Below, in pieces: positions 34,021-43,555 of a stretch of DNA of 64,000 nucleotides. Source of the DNA: Kocuria massiliensis (GTDB taxonomy: Bacteria; Actinomycetota; Actinomycetes; Actinomycetales; Micrococcaceae); assembly GCF_900169715.1 (NCBI RefSeq), contig NZ_LT835160.1:372001-436000 (forward strand), in the 5' to 3' direction. The notes beneath the pieces are model-generated. The model had not been told where the DNA came from. It saw nothing but the letters and a program-made list of their open reading frames with translations, and ran no database searches. A program made the position numbers and the translations under genes. How positions within the stretch are numbered: position 1 is the stretch's first letter; every line of letters starts with the position of its first letter.

Positions 34021-35103
34021 ATGCATCGCCACACGCAATGTGCCGCCGCCGCTCTGGCCGGCACGCTCCTCATCGGTCTGGGCTCCCCCGCCGCTGAAGC
34101 CAATCCCGGGCATGACACGCCTTCATCGCCGCAGGTCGTCGGCTATTCCGACGCCCTGGACAAGGTGAGCGCCGACGGCGCGGAGGTCGGCGGCCTCTCG
34201 TCCATGGCCTACGACAAGAGACGGCACGCGTGGGCTTCCACGGTGGACAACCACGCGGACGACCCGTCGCGCATCTGGTTCTACTCGGATCCCCACAATC
34301 CCCGCATCACGGGCGCCCCCTTGGTCTTGAAGAAACCGGACGGCACCCCGTACACAGGCCAAACCGCCGACAACGAAGGTCTGGCGATCACGCCCCAGGG
34401 GGATTACCTGGTCAGCTCCGAAACCGAGCCAACCATTCGGGTATTCGGTCGAGACGGCGTCCAGAAGGCAACCCTGCCGGTTCCAGGAAACTTCGGGGTC
34501 GCGGGCAAATCCGCCCAAGGCCAGGCCACCGACAACGCGACCCTGGAAGGGCTCACGCTCAGCCCCAATGGGCAGTCGCTCGTCGCCTCGATGGAGGGCC
34601 CCCTCAGCGGAGACGTCACCACCGCCGACGCGACGGCTCATCGTTTCCTCGTCTACCGCAAGCACGGTGGCCAGTGGAGACTAGACAAACAGGTCGGTTA
34701 CCGCACCCAAACCGGCAACCGCATCCCTGAGGTCCAGTTCTACGGCAAAGACAATCTCCTCGTGGAAGAAGCGGCGTGGTCCGCCGATCGCGGGAATACC
34801 GCCGAACTGTACGCCGTGACTAACCTGGACGCGGCCCCCGACGTCACAAATGTGCCGAACCTCGCCCAAGCCTCGGCGGGCTCCTTCCTCACAAAATCGC
34901 GGGCCGTGGACGTGACGGGCCTTCCCTCACAGGACGCCCCGACGCATCAGACGCAATCCAACCCCCTGATGGACAACTACGAGGGGATGGCAGTAACCGG
35001 CGGCCAACACGGCGTCTACGAGATCAACTTGATCAGCGACGATAACTTCAATGCCCGTCAGATCACCCGCGTCGTCTCTCTCACGGCAGCACTACCGGAG
35101 TAA
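34021..35103 (+). CDS. Secreted phytase-like esterase, second copy
   Basis: A 360-residue exported protein with signal peptide (CAAAALAGTLLIGLGSPAAEA). The body has the same motifs as the larger copy at 30959 (DNEGLAITPQGDYLVSSE, LEGLTLSPNGQSLVASMEG, MDNYEGMAVTGG) but lacks the Gly/Asn tail and is shorter. The ATG at 34021 is chosen because the signal peptide begins there; the open frame upstream to 33844 has no coding character. Confidence 0.85.
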   Translation: MHRHTQCAAAALAGTLLIGLGSPAAEANPGHDTPSSPQVVGYSDALDKVSADGAEVGGLSSMAYDKRRHAWASTVDNHADDPSRIWFYSDPHNPRITGAPLVLKKPDGTPYTGQTADNEGLAITPQGDYLVSSETEPTIRVFGRDGVQKATLPVPGNFGVAGKSAQGQATDNATLEGLTLSPNGQSLVASMEGPLSGDVTTADATAHRFLVYRKHGGQWRLDKQVGYRTQTGNRIPEVQFYGKDNLLVEEAAWSADRGNTAELYAVTNLDAAPDVTNVPNLAQASAGSFLTKSRAVDVTGLPSQDAPTHQTQSNPLMDNYEGMAVTGGQHGVYEINLISDDNFNARQITRVVSLTAALPE

Positions 35104-35182
35104 TTCCAACGGATTCTGCTAAAACGGGAGCTCTCTCGGCCGGGCTCTGCTCAAACGACCTCCCACGTGCGAAGATCAATTC

Positions 35183-37030
35183 GTGCACGTCGTCCTCTTA
35201 TTAGTCTGCCTCGTTGTCGCGGTGCTCGTGGGGACCGCCCTCAGCGAACGCCTTCGGCTTCCCGCGCCCATGGTTCTGATCGTTTTAGGAGCCCTGGCCT
35301 CATTCTTGCCGTTTGTGCCGGAGATCCAACTATCCCCCGAGATCGTTCTCTTCGGCCTCCTGCCGCCCCTGCTGTATTCCACGGCGATCCACACATCGAT
35401 CATCGACATTCGAGCCAACATCGCCTCGGTCGCTTCTCTCTCGGTGGCCCTCGTCGTCGTCACCACGCTGGCCGTCGGGGCGATGGTGCACACGATTTCG
35501 CCCGACATTGGGTGGCCCGTGGCACTGGCCCTCGGCGCGGTCGTGGCCCCGCCCGACGCCGTCTCGGCGAGCGCCGTGGCGCGCAGGATCGGCCTGCCCC
35601 GTCAGATCGTGACCGTCCTGGAAGGCGAATCTCTCCTCAACGACGCGACCGCGCTGGTGGCTCTGCGTGCAGCCACGGCGGCTATTGGTGGAGCCGTGAC
35701 CGCCGGCGGGATCGGACTGGAGTTTCTCGTCGCCGCCGGCGGCGGCGTCCTCGTAGGACTTGCGGTGGCTTTTGTGGTGATCTGGGTCCGCAAGTTCATC
35801 CACGATGCCCTCATCGACATGGGAATGTCCTTCGTGGTTCCTTTCGCGGCTTATCTCATCGCGGAGTCCGTGGAGGCTTCCGGGGTGATCGCTGTGGTCG
35901 TGGCCGGCCTTCTCATCGGGCACAAAGCGCCCATCGTCCAGACCGCAAGTTCCCGCATCACCGAACGGCTGACGTGGTCGACCGTCGCCTTCCTCTTGGA
36001 ACACGCCGTCTTCCTTCTGATCGGTTTGCAAGCCGCCTCGATCATTTCGGGTGTGGACGACGGCATGTCACTCCCAGCGGTCATCGGATTCTGCGCCGCC
36101 GTCCTCGGCACGGTGATCGTGGTGCGCGTGATCTGGGTGTGCGCCCGCCAAGGGATCAGGAATTTCCGGGTGTCACCCGAGAACCGGCAGCCGTGGTCGC
36201 ACGCGCTCGTGACCTCGTGGGCCGGCATGCGCGGCGTCGTGACGATCGCGGCGGTGTTCGTGATCCCACCGTCCGTGCCTCACTACGACATCCTGGTGCT
36301 CGCCGCGCTGACCGTGGTGCTCGGCACGCTCTACGTGCAAGGGCTGACCCTGCCTTTGCTCACGCGCTTGCTCAAGGTCAAGCCCGCGGACCCGGCCGAA
36401 GATGCGCTCGCTCGGGCCACCCTCATCCACAAGGCCGGGGAAGCCGGAATGAAGGAGCTGGAGGATTGCACCACCCAAGAATCCCCTGGTGTGCTCGAGA
36501 CCATTCGCGAGCGTATCGACGAGCGGTCCTTCGCCGCGTGGGAGCGCCTCTCCACGACGCCGGGGCACGAAGCACCCAGCGATGCGTACGCGCGTATTCG
36601 CCGCCGAATGATCGCGGCCGAACGCGCCCGCGTGATCGCGATCCGGGGGAAGGGAAAATTCCCGTCTCATGTGCTCCAAGACGTGCTGAACACCTTGGAC
36701 TATGAAGAGTCGATGCTCGAGCCCCCGGTGGAGCCTTCGGCAGAGCCGTTCGCGGCAATTGGCTCACGCGAGGGTGGCTACTGCGATGAACTCGCCGCAT
36801 ACCCCTCCCAGGCCTCCCCAGAAGCCCCGGTGTGTCAGCAATGCATCGAAGAGGGCACACACGCCGTCGCGCTCCGCATGTGCCTGGAGTGTGGCGATAT
36901 TGGTTGTTGCGACAGCTCCACCGGAAAGCACGCGACCGAACATTTCCACCGAACGGGCCATCCCGTGATGCAATCCGCTGAACCCGGCGAGTCCTGGCGC
37001 TGGTGTTACGTGCACCGCCTCACGGCCTAA
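35183..37030 (+). CDS. Na+/H+ antiporter with C-terminal UBP-type zinc finger
   Basis: A 615-residue protein. Residues 1-400 are a CPA1-type antiporter with about twelve helices (ALGAVVAPPDAVSASAVARR, LEGESLLNDATALVALR and WAGMRGVVTIAAVFVIP are hallmarks). A helical cytoplasmic linker follows, and residues about 530-615 form a UBP zinc finger: CQQC, CLECGDIGCCDS, KHATEHFHRTGHP, YVHRL. Such fingers bind free C-termini of ubiquitin in eukaryotes; the bacterial ligand is unknown. Starts with GTG. A flavoprotein gene follows 22 bases later. Confidence 0.93.
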   Translation: MHVVLLLVCLVVAVLVGTALSERLRLPAPMVLIVLGALASFLPFVPEIQLSPEIVLFGLLPPLLYSTAIHTSIIDIRANIASVASLSVALVVVTTLAVGAMVHTISPDIGWPVALALGAVVAPPDAVSASAVARRIGLPRQIVTVLEGESLLNDATALVALRAATAAIGGAVTAGGIGLEFLVAAGGGVLVGLAVAFVVIWVRKFIHDALIDMGMSFVVPFAAYLIAESVEASGVIAVVVAGLLIGHKAPIVQTASSRITERLTWSTVAFLLEHAVFLLIGLQAASIISGVDDGMSLPAVIGFCAAVLGTVIVVRVIWVCARQGIRNFRVSPENRQPWSHALVTSWAGMRGVVTIAAVFVIPPSVPHYDILVLAALTVVLGTLYVQGLTLPLLTRLLKVKPADPAEDALARATLIHKAGEAGMKELEDCTTQESPGVLETIRERIDERSFAAWERLSTTPGHEAPSDAYARIRRRMIAAERARVIAIRGKGKFPSHVLQDVLNTLDYEESMLEPPVEPSAEPFAAIGSREGGYCDELAAYPSQASPEAPVCQQCIEEGTHAVALRMCLECGDIGCCDSSTGKHATEHFHRTGHPVMQSAEPGESWRWCYVHRLTA

Positions 37031-37052
37031 TTCACAATTGAACAGGAGCCCC

Positions 37053-38747
37053 ATGTCTACACCCGCCATCGTGTGCCTCACAGCCGAACACATCGACGTG
37101 ATGAGCGCGCAATTGGACCGCTATGCGCGGGAGTACTCGGTGCTGGTGGTGCCCTCCGCGGAGTCCGCCCGAGCGCACGTCGAGGACCTCCAGGCACGTG
37201 AGGTGCCCATCGTTCTGTTCGTCGCGGATACCACCGTGGGCATGGACTCCTTCAAAGCATTACTGACGGATTTCCGGTCCCTGGTCCCGACGGCGCGACG
37301 CATCGCGGTGACGCCTTGGGCCGACTTTCGGGAACACGCACCGCATCTGCGCCAGAAGGTCGCCATGGGCTACTTCGACGCGCATCTGCTGATGCCACGC
37401 GGCACCCGGGACGAGGAATTTCACTCGGTGATCGTGGATCTGCTGAACGACTGGGCGGCCACGGTGGGCACCTCGCAGGTGGAAACCGTTCAGGTCATTG
37501 CTCCTTCTGGTCACGCCGGGGCCTGGCAGCTACGCGATTACCTGCAACGAACCGGCATTCCCCACGGCCTGCATGCCCCCGAGTCGGAGATGGGCCGTCG
37601 CGCCCTCGACGGTTACGAGGGCGACGAGGTTCAATGGCCCCTTGTGGCCGTCGCGGGAGAGTCTCCGGAGCATTGTCCGGAAGTCCGCGATTTGGCCCGA
37701 CGCTTGCACGGACGACCGGACGCGACGACGCTGAGTGAAGTCTCGGAGGTACTCGACGTCGTGGTGATTGGCGCGGGCCCCGCTGGCCTGGCCGCCTGCG
37801 TGTACGCCTCGAGCGAGGGCTTAAGCACGGTCGCCCTAGAGGCCGAGGCCGTAGGCGGCCAGGCGGGAACCAGTTCGATGATCCGCAATTACCTCGGTTT
37901 TCCCCACGGGGTCTCGGGGATGAGACTCGCGTTCCGGGCCCGGAGCCAGGCCATGCGGTTCGGTACGCGGTTTTTCACCGGCTGGGAGGTCACTGGCTTG
38001 GTCCCCGGGGGCGAGGGGCAACCTCATCGGGTTCTCACCGACGCCGGCGCGATTTACGCGCGGTCAGTGATTATTGCCAGCGGTATTTCGTATCGTCGTC
38101 TCGGCGTCGACAACATCGAAGAGCTCGTGGGGCACGGCGTGAACTACGGGGCGGCGATGTCGCAGGCACGAGAAGTAGCCGGTGGCGACGTCGTGGTGGT
38201 TGGTGGCGGAAATAGTGCCGGACAGGCCGCGGTGCATCTCGCTCGGTTCGCCCGCTCCGTGACCATCGTGATTCGACGGCCATCGCTCCGAGAAACCATG
38301 TCGGCCTACCTGATCACCGAGGTCGAGGCAAACCCTCGCATCACGGTCCGGGCGAACACACGAGTTTCCGACGGAGGGGCCGTCGACGGCCAACTGGCGT
38401 GGCTGGAGCTCACCGATGTCCGCACCGAGGTCGGCGAACGTGTGGCGTCCCAGGGTTTGTTCCTTCTTCTGGGCGCCGACCCGCACTGTGAATGGATACC
38501 GGATGCCGTCTATCGCGACGACCGCGGTTTCGTTCTTACGGGCCGCGATGTCCCCTCGAGGTTTTGGTCCAACGGGTTGCCTCCGGCTGAGCTCGCCACC
38601 GCCGTACCGGGCATCTTCTGTGCCGGGGACGTTCGATCCGGATCCATGAAACGTGTGGCCTCCGCGACGGGCGAGGGCGCCGGAGTGGTCTCACTGGTCC
38701 ACGAATGGATCGGCCAATCCCAGAACCGGGAACCCGTGAACGGGTAA
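37053..38747 (+). CDS. Thioredoxin-reductase-like flavoprotein with receiver-like N-domain
   Basis: A 564-residue protein. Residues 1-130 resemble a response-regulator fold (IVLFVADTTVGMDSF, then LVPTARRIAVTP). From about residue 230 it is a thioredoxin-reductase-type flavoprotein: VVIGAGPAGLAACVYAS, SSMIRNYLGFP, VVVVGGGNSAGQAAVHLARF, GIFCAGDVRSGSMKRVASATGEGA. The CxxC redox pair of true TrxR is missing; the position reads NYGAAMSQAREV. AGGAG precedes the ATG. It is probably co-expressed with the UBP antiporter upstream. Electron acceptor unknown. Confidence 0.88.
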   Translation: MSTPAIVCLTAEHIDVMSAQLDRYAREYSVLVVPSAESARAHVEDLQAREVPIVLFVADTTVGMDSFKALLTDFRSLVPTARRIAVTPWADFREHAPHLRQKVAMGYFDAHLLMPRGTRDEEFHSVIVDLLNDWAATVGTSQVETVQVIAPSGHAGAWQLRDYLQRTGIPHGLHAPESEMGRRALDGYEGDEVQWPLVAVAGESPEHCPEVRDLARRLHGRPDATTLSEVSEVLDVVVIGAGPAGLAACVYASSEGLSTVALEAEAVGGQAGTSSMIRNYLGFPHGVSGMRLAFRARSQAMRFGTRFFTGWEVTGLVPGGEGQPHRVLTDAGAIYARSVIIASGISYRRLGVDNIEELVGHGVNYGAAMSQAREVAGGDVVVVGGGNSAGQAAVHLARFARSVTIVIRRPSLRETMSAYLITEVEANPRITVRANTRVSDGGAVDGQLAWLELTDVRTEVGERVASQGLFLLLGADPHCEWIPDAVYRDDRGFVLTGRDVPSRFWSNGLPPAELATAVPGIFCAGDVRSGSMKRVASATGEGAGVVSLVHEWIGQSQNREPVNG

Positions 38748-38749
38748 CG

Positions 38750-39607
38750 TCACCCCATGGACAACCGTTCGAAACGACCCGCAAGAATGCGCCTCATGCG
38801 GGTGATCGTCCAGACGGCGCAGAACATCAGGCCCTGACACAGCACCACAGTTCCTCCGGTGGAGGTACCAACGTAGTAGCTGGCATAAACGCCACAAACC
38901 GAGCAGAAGAGCGAAAGACCTACGGCAACCATGAGCATGGTTGCGAATCGATTCGTCAGTAATAGCGCGGTGGCCCCGGGGATAATGAGCATCGCCACCA
39001 CCAACACCACGCCCACCGCCTGAAGGGCGACGACGCAGGTCACGGCGAGCGCGCCCAAGAGGATCCCTCCAAGGACGCGTGGCCGGAGACCCAGGACATG
39101 CGCGTGGCGCGGATCGAAGGCGTACAAGGTGAGATCACGTCGTTTCAGCAACAGGACGGTGAGGCACACGGCGCTCAACACGGCCACTTGAATCAGGTCT
39201 CCCGGAGAAACCCCCAACAAATTGCCGAAAATGATGTGGTCCAGATTCACCGGAGACGGCGTCATCGAGACCATCACCAAACCGAGGGCAAACAGCGTGG
39301 TGAATACGATCCCGATGCTCGCATCTTCCTTAATGCGAGTGGTCCTATTGACCCCGCCGATCAGCCACACCGTCAAGAGCCCAAACACCACCGCACCCAC
39401 CGCAAAGGGTAGTCCCAGGGCATAGGACAGAACGACGCCGGGCAATACCGCGTGCGAGACCGCGTCACCCATCAGGGACCACCCTGTCAGCACGAGCCAG
39501 CACGATAGCACCGCACACACCGTTGCGGTCGCGAGGGTCGCGAGCAGGGCACGAGCCATGAAGGGGTAATTCAGGGGTTCGAGGATGACGGACAAGACAT
39601 CGTTCAT
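38750..39607 (-). CDS. mntB: Manganese/iron ABC transporter permease
   Basis: A 285-residue membrane subunit of the ZnuB/MntB family with about eight to nine helices; GDAVSHAVLPGVVLSYALGLPFAVGA is the conserved loop that contacts the ATPase. The ATG at 39607 overlaps the ATPase stop. It imports metal ions with the two genes that precede it in transcription. Its stop lies two bases from the convergent flavoprotein stop. Confidence 0.9.
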   Translation of the reverse strand: MNDVLSVILEPLNYPFMARALLATLATATVCAVLSCWLVLTGWSLMGDAVSHAVLPGVVLSYALGLPFAVGAVVFGLLTVWLIGGVNRTTRIKEDASIGIVFTTLFALGLVMVSMTPSPVNLDHIIFGNLLGVSPGDLIQVAVLSAVCLTVLLLKRRDLTLYAFDPRHAHVLGLRPRVLGGILLGALAVTCVVALQAVGVVLVVAMLIIPGATALLLTNRFATMLMVAVGLSLFCSVCGVYASYYVGTSTGGTVVLCQGLMFCAVWTITRMRRILAGRFERLSMG

Positions 39608-40371
39608 GCTGTCGCTCCTCCGAAGGCGAGGCTCAGGTTCTGCGGTTTGAGGACCTCGTCGATGCATCCGCGGAACACGACGCGATTTTTCAACAAGATG
39701 GCATGGTCGACGAAGCTCCGCAGCTGGGTGGTTTCATGGACCGACATCAAGACCGTTGCCCCATCGCTGGCGACCTCACGCAGAATTTCGGCGATGGTGT
39801 GTGCCGAGACCGTATCGACCCCGGCGAGGGGCTCATCCAGCAAAAGCAGCTGGGCTTCTTGCGCCAGCGACCGTGCGAGGAAGGCTCGCTTCTTTTGTCC
39901 CCCGGAGAGTCTTCCGATCTGTCGGTGGGTGTACTCGCTCAAACCCACCCGCTCAATGGCCTCCGCGACGGCCTTCCGATCTTCACGGCGCGGGCGACGC
40001 GTGAAGCCCAGCCGCCCATAACGGCCGGTCATCACGACGTCGTGAACCGTGACCGGGAAGTCCCAATCCACGTTTTCGCTCTGGGGCATGTATCCCAGCA
40101 CATTCCGACGGCGCGCGTGTTTGGGCGAGAGGCCCATGACCTGGACCTCCCCTCCCACGGCAGGGATCAGCCCGGCCACGGCATTGAATAGCGTGGATTT
40201 TCCTGACCCATTCATGCCTAACAGCGCAGTGACCGTCCCCCTCGACAGGGTGAGGTCGACGTCGTCGAGGGCCCGCCCTTCGTCATGTGAGACGGTCAGC
40301 CCCTGTACCTTCAGGGGCGGGTCCTCGGCCACATTCAGCGACGCCCGAGCCTCTCCGAGGGGTGAGCTCAC
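39604..40371 (-). CDS. mntA: Manganese/iron ABC transporter ATPase
   Basis: A 255-residue ABC ATPase: Walker A GMNGSGKST, Q-loop in GYMPQSENVDWDFPVTVHDVV (typical of metal-chelate ATPases), signature LSGGQKKRAFLARSLAQ, Walker B LLLLDEPLAG, and the H-loop in MSVHET. Overlaps both neighbours by 4 bases, so the three-gene operon is translationally coupled. Confidence 0.93.
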   Translation of the reverse strand: MSSPLGEARASLNVAEDPPLKVQGLTVSHDEGRALDDVDLTLSRGTVTALLGMNGSGKSTLFNAVAGLIPAVGGEVQVMGLSPKHARRRNVLGYMPQSENVDWDFPVTVHDVVMTGRYGRLGFTRRPRREDRKAVAEAIERVGLSEYTHRQIGRLSGGQKKRAFLARSLAQEAQLLLLDEPLAGVDTVSAHTIAEILREVASDGATVLMSVHETTQLRSFVDHAILLKNRVVFRGCIDEVLKPQNLSLAFGGATA

Positions 40372-41345
40372 TGGTGGCCACCGAGCGCCGAAGCGATGGT
40401 CTCGGCATCATGGCGCAACAAGTCCAGATACGTAGGGACGGGGCCGTTCTGGTCGGAGAGTGAATCCACATACAGGGTTCCTCCGAATTTTGCGTCGGTG
40501 GCGTCCACCACCTGGCGCATGGAGCTATCTGACACGGTGGATTCGCAGAAGACGGCCGGAACTTTATTCTTGTTGACCTCATCAATGGTCTCGGCAATGC
40601 GGGAGGGTGTGGGATCGCCGTCCGAGTTCACGGCCCACAAGTATTTTTCCCGAAGGCCGGCGTCTCGAGCGAGGTAGGAGAACGCACCTTCACAGGTCAC
40701 GAGGACACGTCGGTCCTCGGGGACCGTCGAGAGCCCGTGGGTCATGCGTTCCTGAATCTCCCGAATCTTGCCACGGTACTTTTCCGCGTTGGCCTTGAAG
40801 TCTTCGGCATGTTCCGGAGACAAACGAGAGAACGCTTTGACCATGTTGTCCACGTACGTCATTGCGGCTTGAGGGCTCATCCAAGCGTGGGGGTTCGCCG
40901 TGTCTTTGCCGTCCCCTTCGGTGATGTTGATGGGTTCAATTCCCTCGGAAAGGGTCACGTGATCGGCGTGAGCATCTTGGGTGAATTTCTCAAACCACGT
41001 TTCTAGGTGCATCCCGTTTTCGAGGACCAAATCCGCTTGGGACGCTTGTTTGATGTCGTCGGGAGTTGGTTCGTATTCATGAATTTCGGCCCCTGGGGAG
41101 GTGATCGATCGAACCTCTACGTGGTCCCCGGAGATATTGCGGGCCATGTCGGCGAGAACGGTGAAGGTGGTCAGCACGACGGGCTTATCGTTCCCGTCGG
41201 CCTTCTTTTCCGCATTTCCCGCTATTCCGCAACCGGTCAGCCCGGCCAAAAGCACCATGCCAACAGCGGATGCCCGCAATGCTCGACCCCGAAAACCTCG
41301 GGAATGGCGTGGGCTTTGTGATGGGGGCAGATGGCGTCGGTGCAT
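40368..41345 (-). CDS. mntC: Manganese-type metal-binding lipoprotein
   Basis: A 325-residue substrate-binding protein with signal peptide and lipobox (LLAGLTGC). Likely metal ligands are His in GAEIHEYEPTPDD, His in NPHAWMSP, Glu in CEGAFSYLARD and Asp in YVDSLSD. The His-His-Glu-Asp set, and the lack of a His-rich loop, point to Mn/Fe (PsaA/MntC) and not zinc. First gene of the operon; a GCGAA-TTCGC inverted repeat lies about 120 bases upstream. Confidence 0.9.
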   Translation of the reverse strand: MHRRHLPPSQSPRHSRGFRGRALRASAVGMVLLAGLTGCGIAGNAEKKADGNDKPVVLTTFTVLADMARNISGDHVEVRSITSPGAEIHEYEPTPDDIKQASQADLVLENGMHLETWFEKFTQDAHADHVTLSEGIEPINITEGDGKDTANPHAWMSPQAAMTYVDNMVKAFSRLSPEHAEDFKANAEKYRGKIREIQERMTHGLSTVPEDRRVLVTCEGAFSYLARDAGLREKYLWAVNSDGDPTPSRIAETIDEVNKNKVPAVFCESTVSDSSMRQVVDATDAKFGGTLYVDSLSDQNGPVPTYLDLLRHDAETIASALGGHQ

Positions 41346-41460
41346 GGAGTTCTCCTAGGAGCCGTGATCGAGCGAGGTGCATCGGGGAGGCTCGTCGTTC
41401 TGGTACTCCAGTGGGCCCAGCTCGATAGCCGCCGATGAGGACTATCGTAAGTACGGCTTG

Positions 41461-41478
41461 GCGAACTTACAACTTCGC
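41461..41478. promoter_or_regulatory. Inverted repeat upstream of the metal ABC operon
   Basis: GCGAA and TTCGC flank eight bases, within a 332-base stretch (41346-41677) that has no gene. It may be the site of a metalloregulator for mntC, but nothing else supports this. Confidence 0.3.
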
Positions 41479-41648
41479 ATTGGCAAGCTATTCTCTTCGC
41501 TGCACGTTGCCGGCGCCACATGGGCAAAGGGTGGCCGGATAGGCGCGCGTCGAGTGACTCAGAGGGGGCACAATCCGCCTCACCCGCGCCCCCACCCTCT
41601 TGACTTCCATCCAGTGATCCAGTTCACTGTCTGTAAATGGAATTTAAT

Positions 41649-41663
41649 TTTCGTTATACGAAA
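41649..41663. promoter_or_regulatory. Putative IclR operator before uraD
   Basis: TTTCG-TTATA-CGAAA ends 14 bases before the uraD start. TTCCG-TAATA-CGAAA occurs at 51726 before hyi, and related dyads lie before malic enzyme. Confidence 0.6.
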
Positions 41664-41677
41664 TACGACGGAGTCGC

Positions 41678-42172
41678 ATGATCCTCACGGAATTCAACGA
41701 GCTGAGTCGCGACGCCGCGCTCTCGACCCTTCGGCCAGCGCTGGATATCCCTCGCTGGCAAGAGGAAATCGTCGACGCTCGCCCTTTCACGTCGGTCCAA
41801 TCAGTACAGGAGCTCGCACTCACTGCGGCACAGCCTTTCACGGAAACCGAGATCGACCGGGCGTTGGCGCATCACCCCAAGATCGGAGAGCGCGACGGTA
41901 GTGAGTCTGCCGAAGCCCGACTTTCCCGCGCGGAACAGGCCAGTCTCGGTTCAACGTCCGACGACGACGCGGAACGCCTCAAGCAAGGCAACCGCGACTA
42001 CGAAGAACGCTTTGGCCACGTCTTCCTCATTCGGGCCGCCGGCCGTTCCCACCCCGAGATACTCGCCGAGCTGACTCGCCGGATGAAGAATGACCCCCAG
42101 TCAGAGCGGGCCGAAGTCGCCGAACAATTGCGCGACATCGCCGCGCTACGCATCGAAGGGATGCTCTCATGA
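41678..42172 (+). CDS. uraD: OHCU decarboxylase
   Basis: A 164-residue enzyme that decarboxylates 2-oxo-4-hydroxy-4-carboxy-5-ureidoimidazoline to (S)-allantoin, the last step of urate oxidation. The catalytic HPKIG motif is present (ALAHHPKIGERDG, about residue 67), followed by AEQASL and FGHVFLIRAAGRS, both conserved. It overlaps uraH by 4 bases (ATGA). Confidence 0.95.
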   Translation: MILTEFNELSRDAALSTLRPALDIPRWQEEIVDARPFTSVQSVQELALTAAQPFTETEIDRALAHHPKIGERDGSESAEARLSRAEQASLGSTSDDDAERLKQGNRDYEERFGHVFLIRAAGRSHPEILAELTRRMKNDPQSERAEVAEQLRDIAALRIEGMLS

Positions 42173-42495
42173 GTTTCATTTCCGCCCACGTCCTCGATTC
42201 CGTTCATGGCCGCCCCGCCGTCGGAATTGAAGTGACGCTCCTCCACGGATCCGGCGAGACCATCGCCACCGCCGTGACCGATGAGGACGGCCGAGTCTCC
42301 ACGCTCGGCCCAGAGACCCTGGAATCCGGCCATTACCGGATCATTTTCGCGACCGAACCGTACTTCTCCGGGCTTGACCTGGAGACCTTGTACCCGTTCG
42401 TCGCGGTGGATTTTACGGCGCGCGAAGACCAAGGGCATTACCACGTGCCTTTGCTCCTCAGCCCGTTTGCGTATTCCACATACCGCGGCAGTTGA
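42169..42495 (+). CDS. uraH: 5-hydroxyisourate hydrolase
   Basis: A 108-residue transthyretin-like protein that hydrolyses 5-hydroxyisourate to OHCU. The three signatures are present: SAHVLDSVHGRPA at the N-terminus, the ETLYPFVAVDF region, and the C-terminal YRGS that marks the enzyme and separates it from transthyretin. Coupled to uraD; uricase follows 78 bases later. Confidence 0.96.
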   Translation: MSFISAHVLDSVHGRPAVGIEVTLLHGSGETIATAVTDEDGRVSTLGPETLESGHYRIIFATEPYFSGLDLETLYPFVAVDFTAREDQGHYHVPLLLSPFAYSTYRGS

Positions 42496-42573
42496 CCCAG
42501 GAGCCGACCCCACGTCGACGATTGCCGATCCACCTCAAGAAACGAAAATGCTTTCGATCAGGAGTACAGCATC

Positions 42574-43458
42574 ATGACCAACGTGATCCTTGGAATAAAC
42601 CAGTACGGCAAGGCGGAGAACCATGTGGTTCGCGTTAACCGTGACAGCGATCGCCACACCCTGAGGGACGTCGTCGTCTCCTCGCAATTGCGGGGCGATT
42701 TTCAGGCCGTCCACACCGAGGGAGATAACGGCCACTGCGTCGCCACGGATACTCAGAAAAATACGGTGTTTGCACTGGCCCAAAAGCACGACGTCGCCTC
42801 GCCGGAAGAGTTTCTGCTGACCCTTTCCGACCACTTCACGTCCAGCTTTGACTGGGTGACGGGCGGCCGATGGGCGGCCGAAGAGCATCTCTGGAATCGG
42901 ATCAACGACCACGACCACTCGTTCGTTCAAAATAAGGATGAAGTGCGGACTGCGGTCGTCGTGACGGATAGGTCGAAACGCACCGTCATTTCGGGCTTCC
43001 GCGACCTGACAGTTCTCAAAACCACCGAATCGGGATTCGTGGGCTATCCGAAAGATCCTTACACCACCCTCCCCGAGACCGAGGACCGCGTGCTCTCCAC
43101 GGATATCGCGACCCGTTGGCGGTACAACACGGACGACGTGGATTACGACGCCGTCTACGAAGACGTGAAAAAGATTATTCTGGCCAAATTCACCGACCAC
43201 TATTCCCGGGCATTGCAGGAGACCCTGTATTTGATGGGCAAGGCCGTAATCGAGGCTCACCCGGAAATCGACGACATCAGATTCTCGTGCCCCAATAAAC
43301 ACCATTTCGTGTACAACCTGGGATTCTGCAATCTGGAAAATAACAACGAAACGCACTACGCGGCCGATCGGCCCTACGGGTTGATTGAGGCAACCATCGA
43401 GCGTGAAGGCGCCGAAAGGGCTGACGAGGTGTGGGCCGGCATCGCCGGGTTCTGCTAA
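42574..43458 (+). CDS. Urate oxidase (uricase)
   Basis: A 294-residue cofactor-free uricase (pucL/uox type) that oxidises urate to 5-hydroxyisourate and hydrogen peroxide. Catalytic landmarks are GINQYGKAENHVVRV (Lys) and ATDTQKNTVFALAQ (Thr), with SFVQNKDEVRTAVV and the C-terminal HHFVYNLGFCNLENNNE (substrate-binding region) also matching. AGGAG precedes the ATG. It completes a three-gene urate-to-allantoin operon that ends in a terminator. Confidence 0.96.
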   Translation: MTNVILGINQYGKAENHVVRVNRDSDRHTLRDVVVSSQLRGDFQAVHTEGDNGHCVATDTQKNTVFALAQKHDVASPEEFLLTLSDHFTSSFDWVTGGRWAAEEHLWNRINDHDHSFVQNKDEVRTAVVVTDRSKRTVISGFRDLTVLKTTESGFVGYPKDPYTTLPETEDRVLSTDIATRWRYNTDDVDYDAVYEDVKKIILAKFTDHYSRALQETLYLMGKAVIEAHPEIDDIRFSCPNKHHFVYNLGFCNLENNNETHYAADRPYGLIEATIEREGAERADEVWAGIAGFC

Positions 43459-43474
43459 ACCACTTCCGCGCTGC

Positions 43475-43511
43475 GAAGGCCCCGCCGAACGAGAGGTTCG
43501 GCGGGGCCTTC
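43475..43511. terminator. Bidirectional terminator between uricase and mgtE
   Basis: A perfect 16-bp stem (GAAGGCCCCGCCGAAC with its complement) and a five-base loop between convergent genes. Confidence 0.85.
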
Positions 43512-43555
43512 ATAGGTGCGCTTTCAGCCAAGGTTTCCCCGGATCTGCTCACCCT

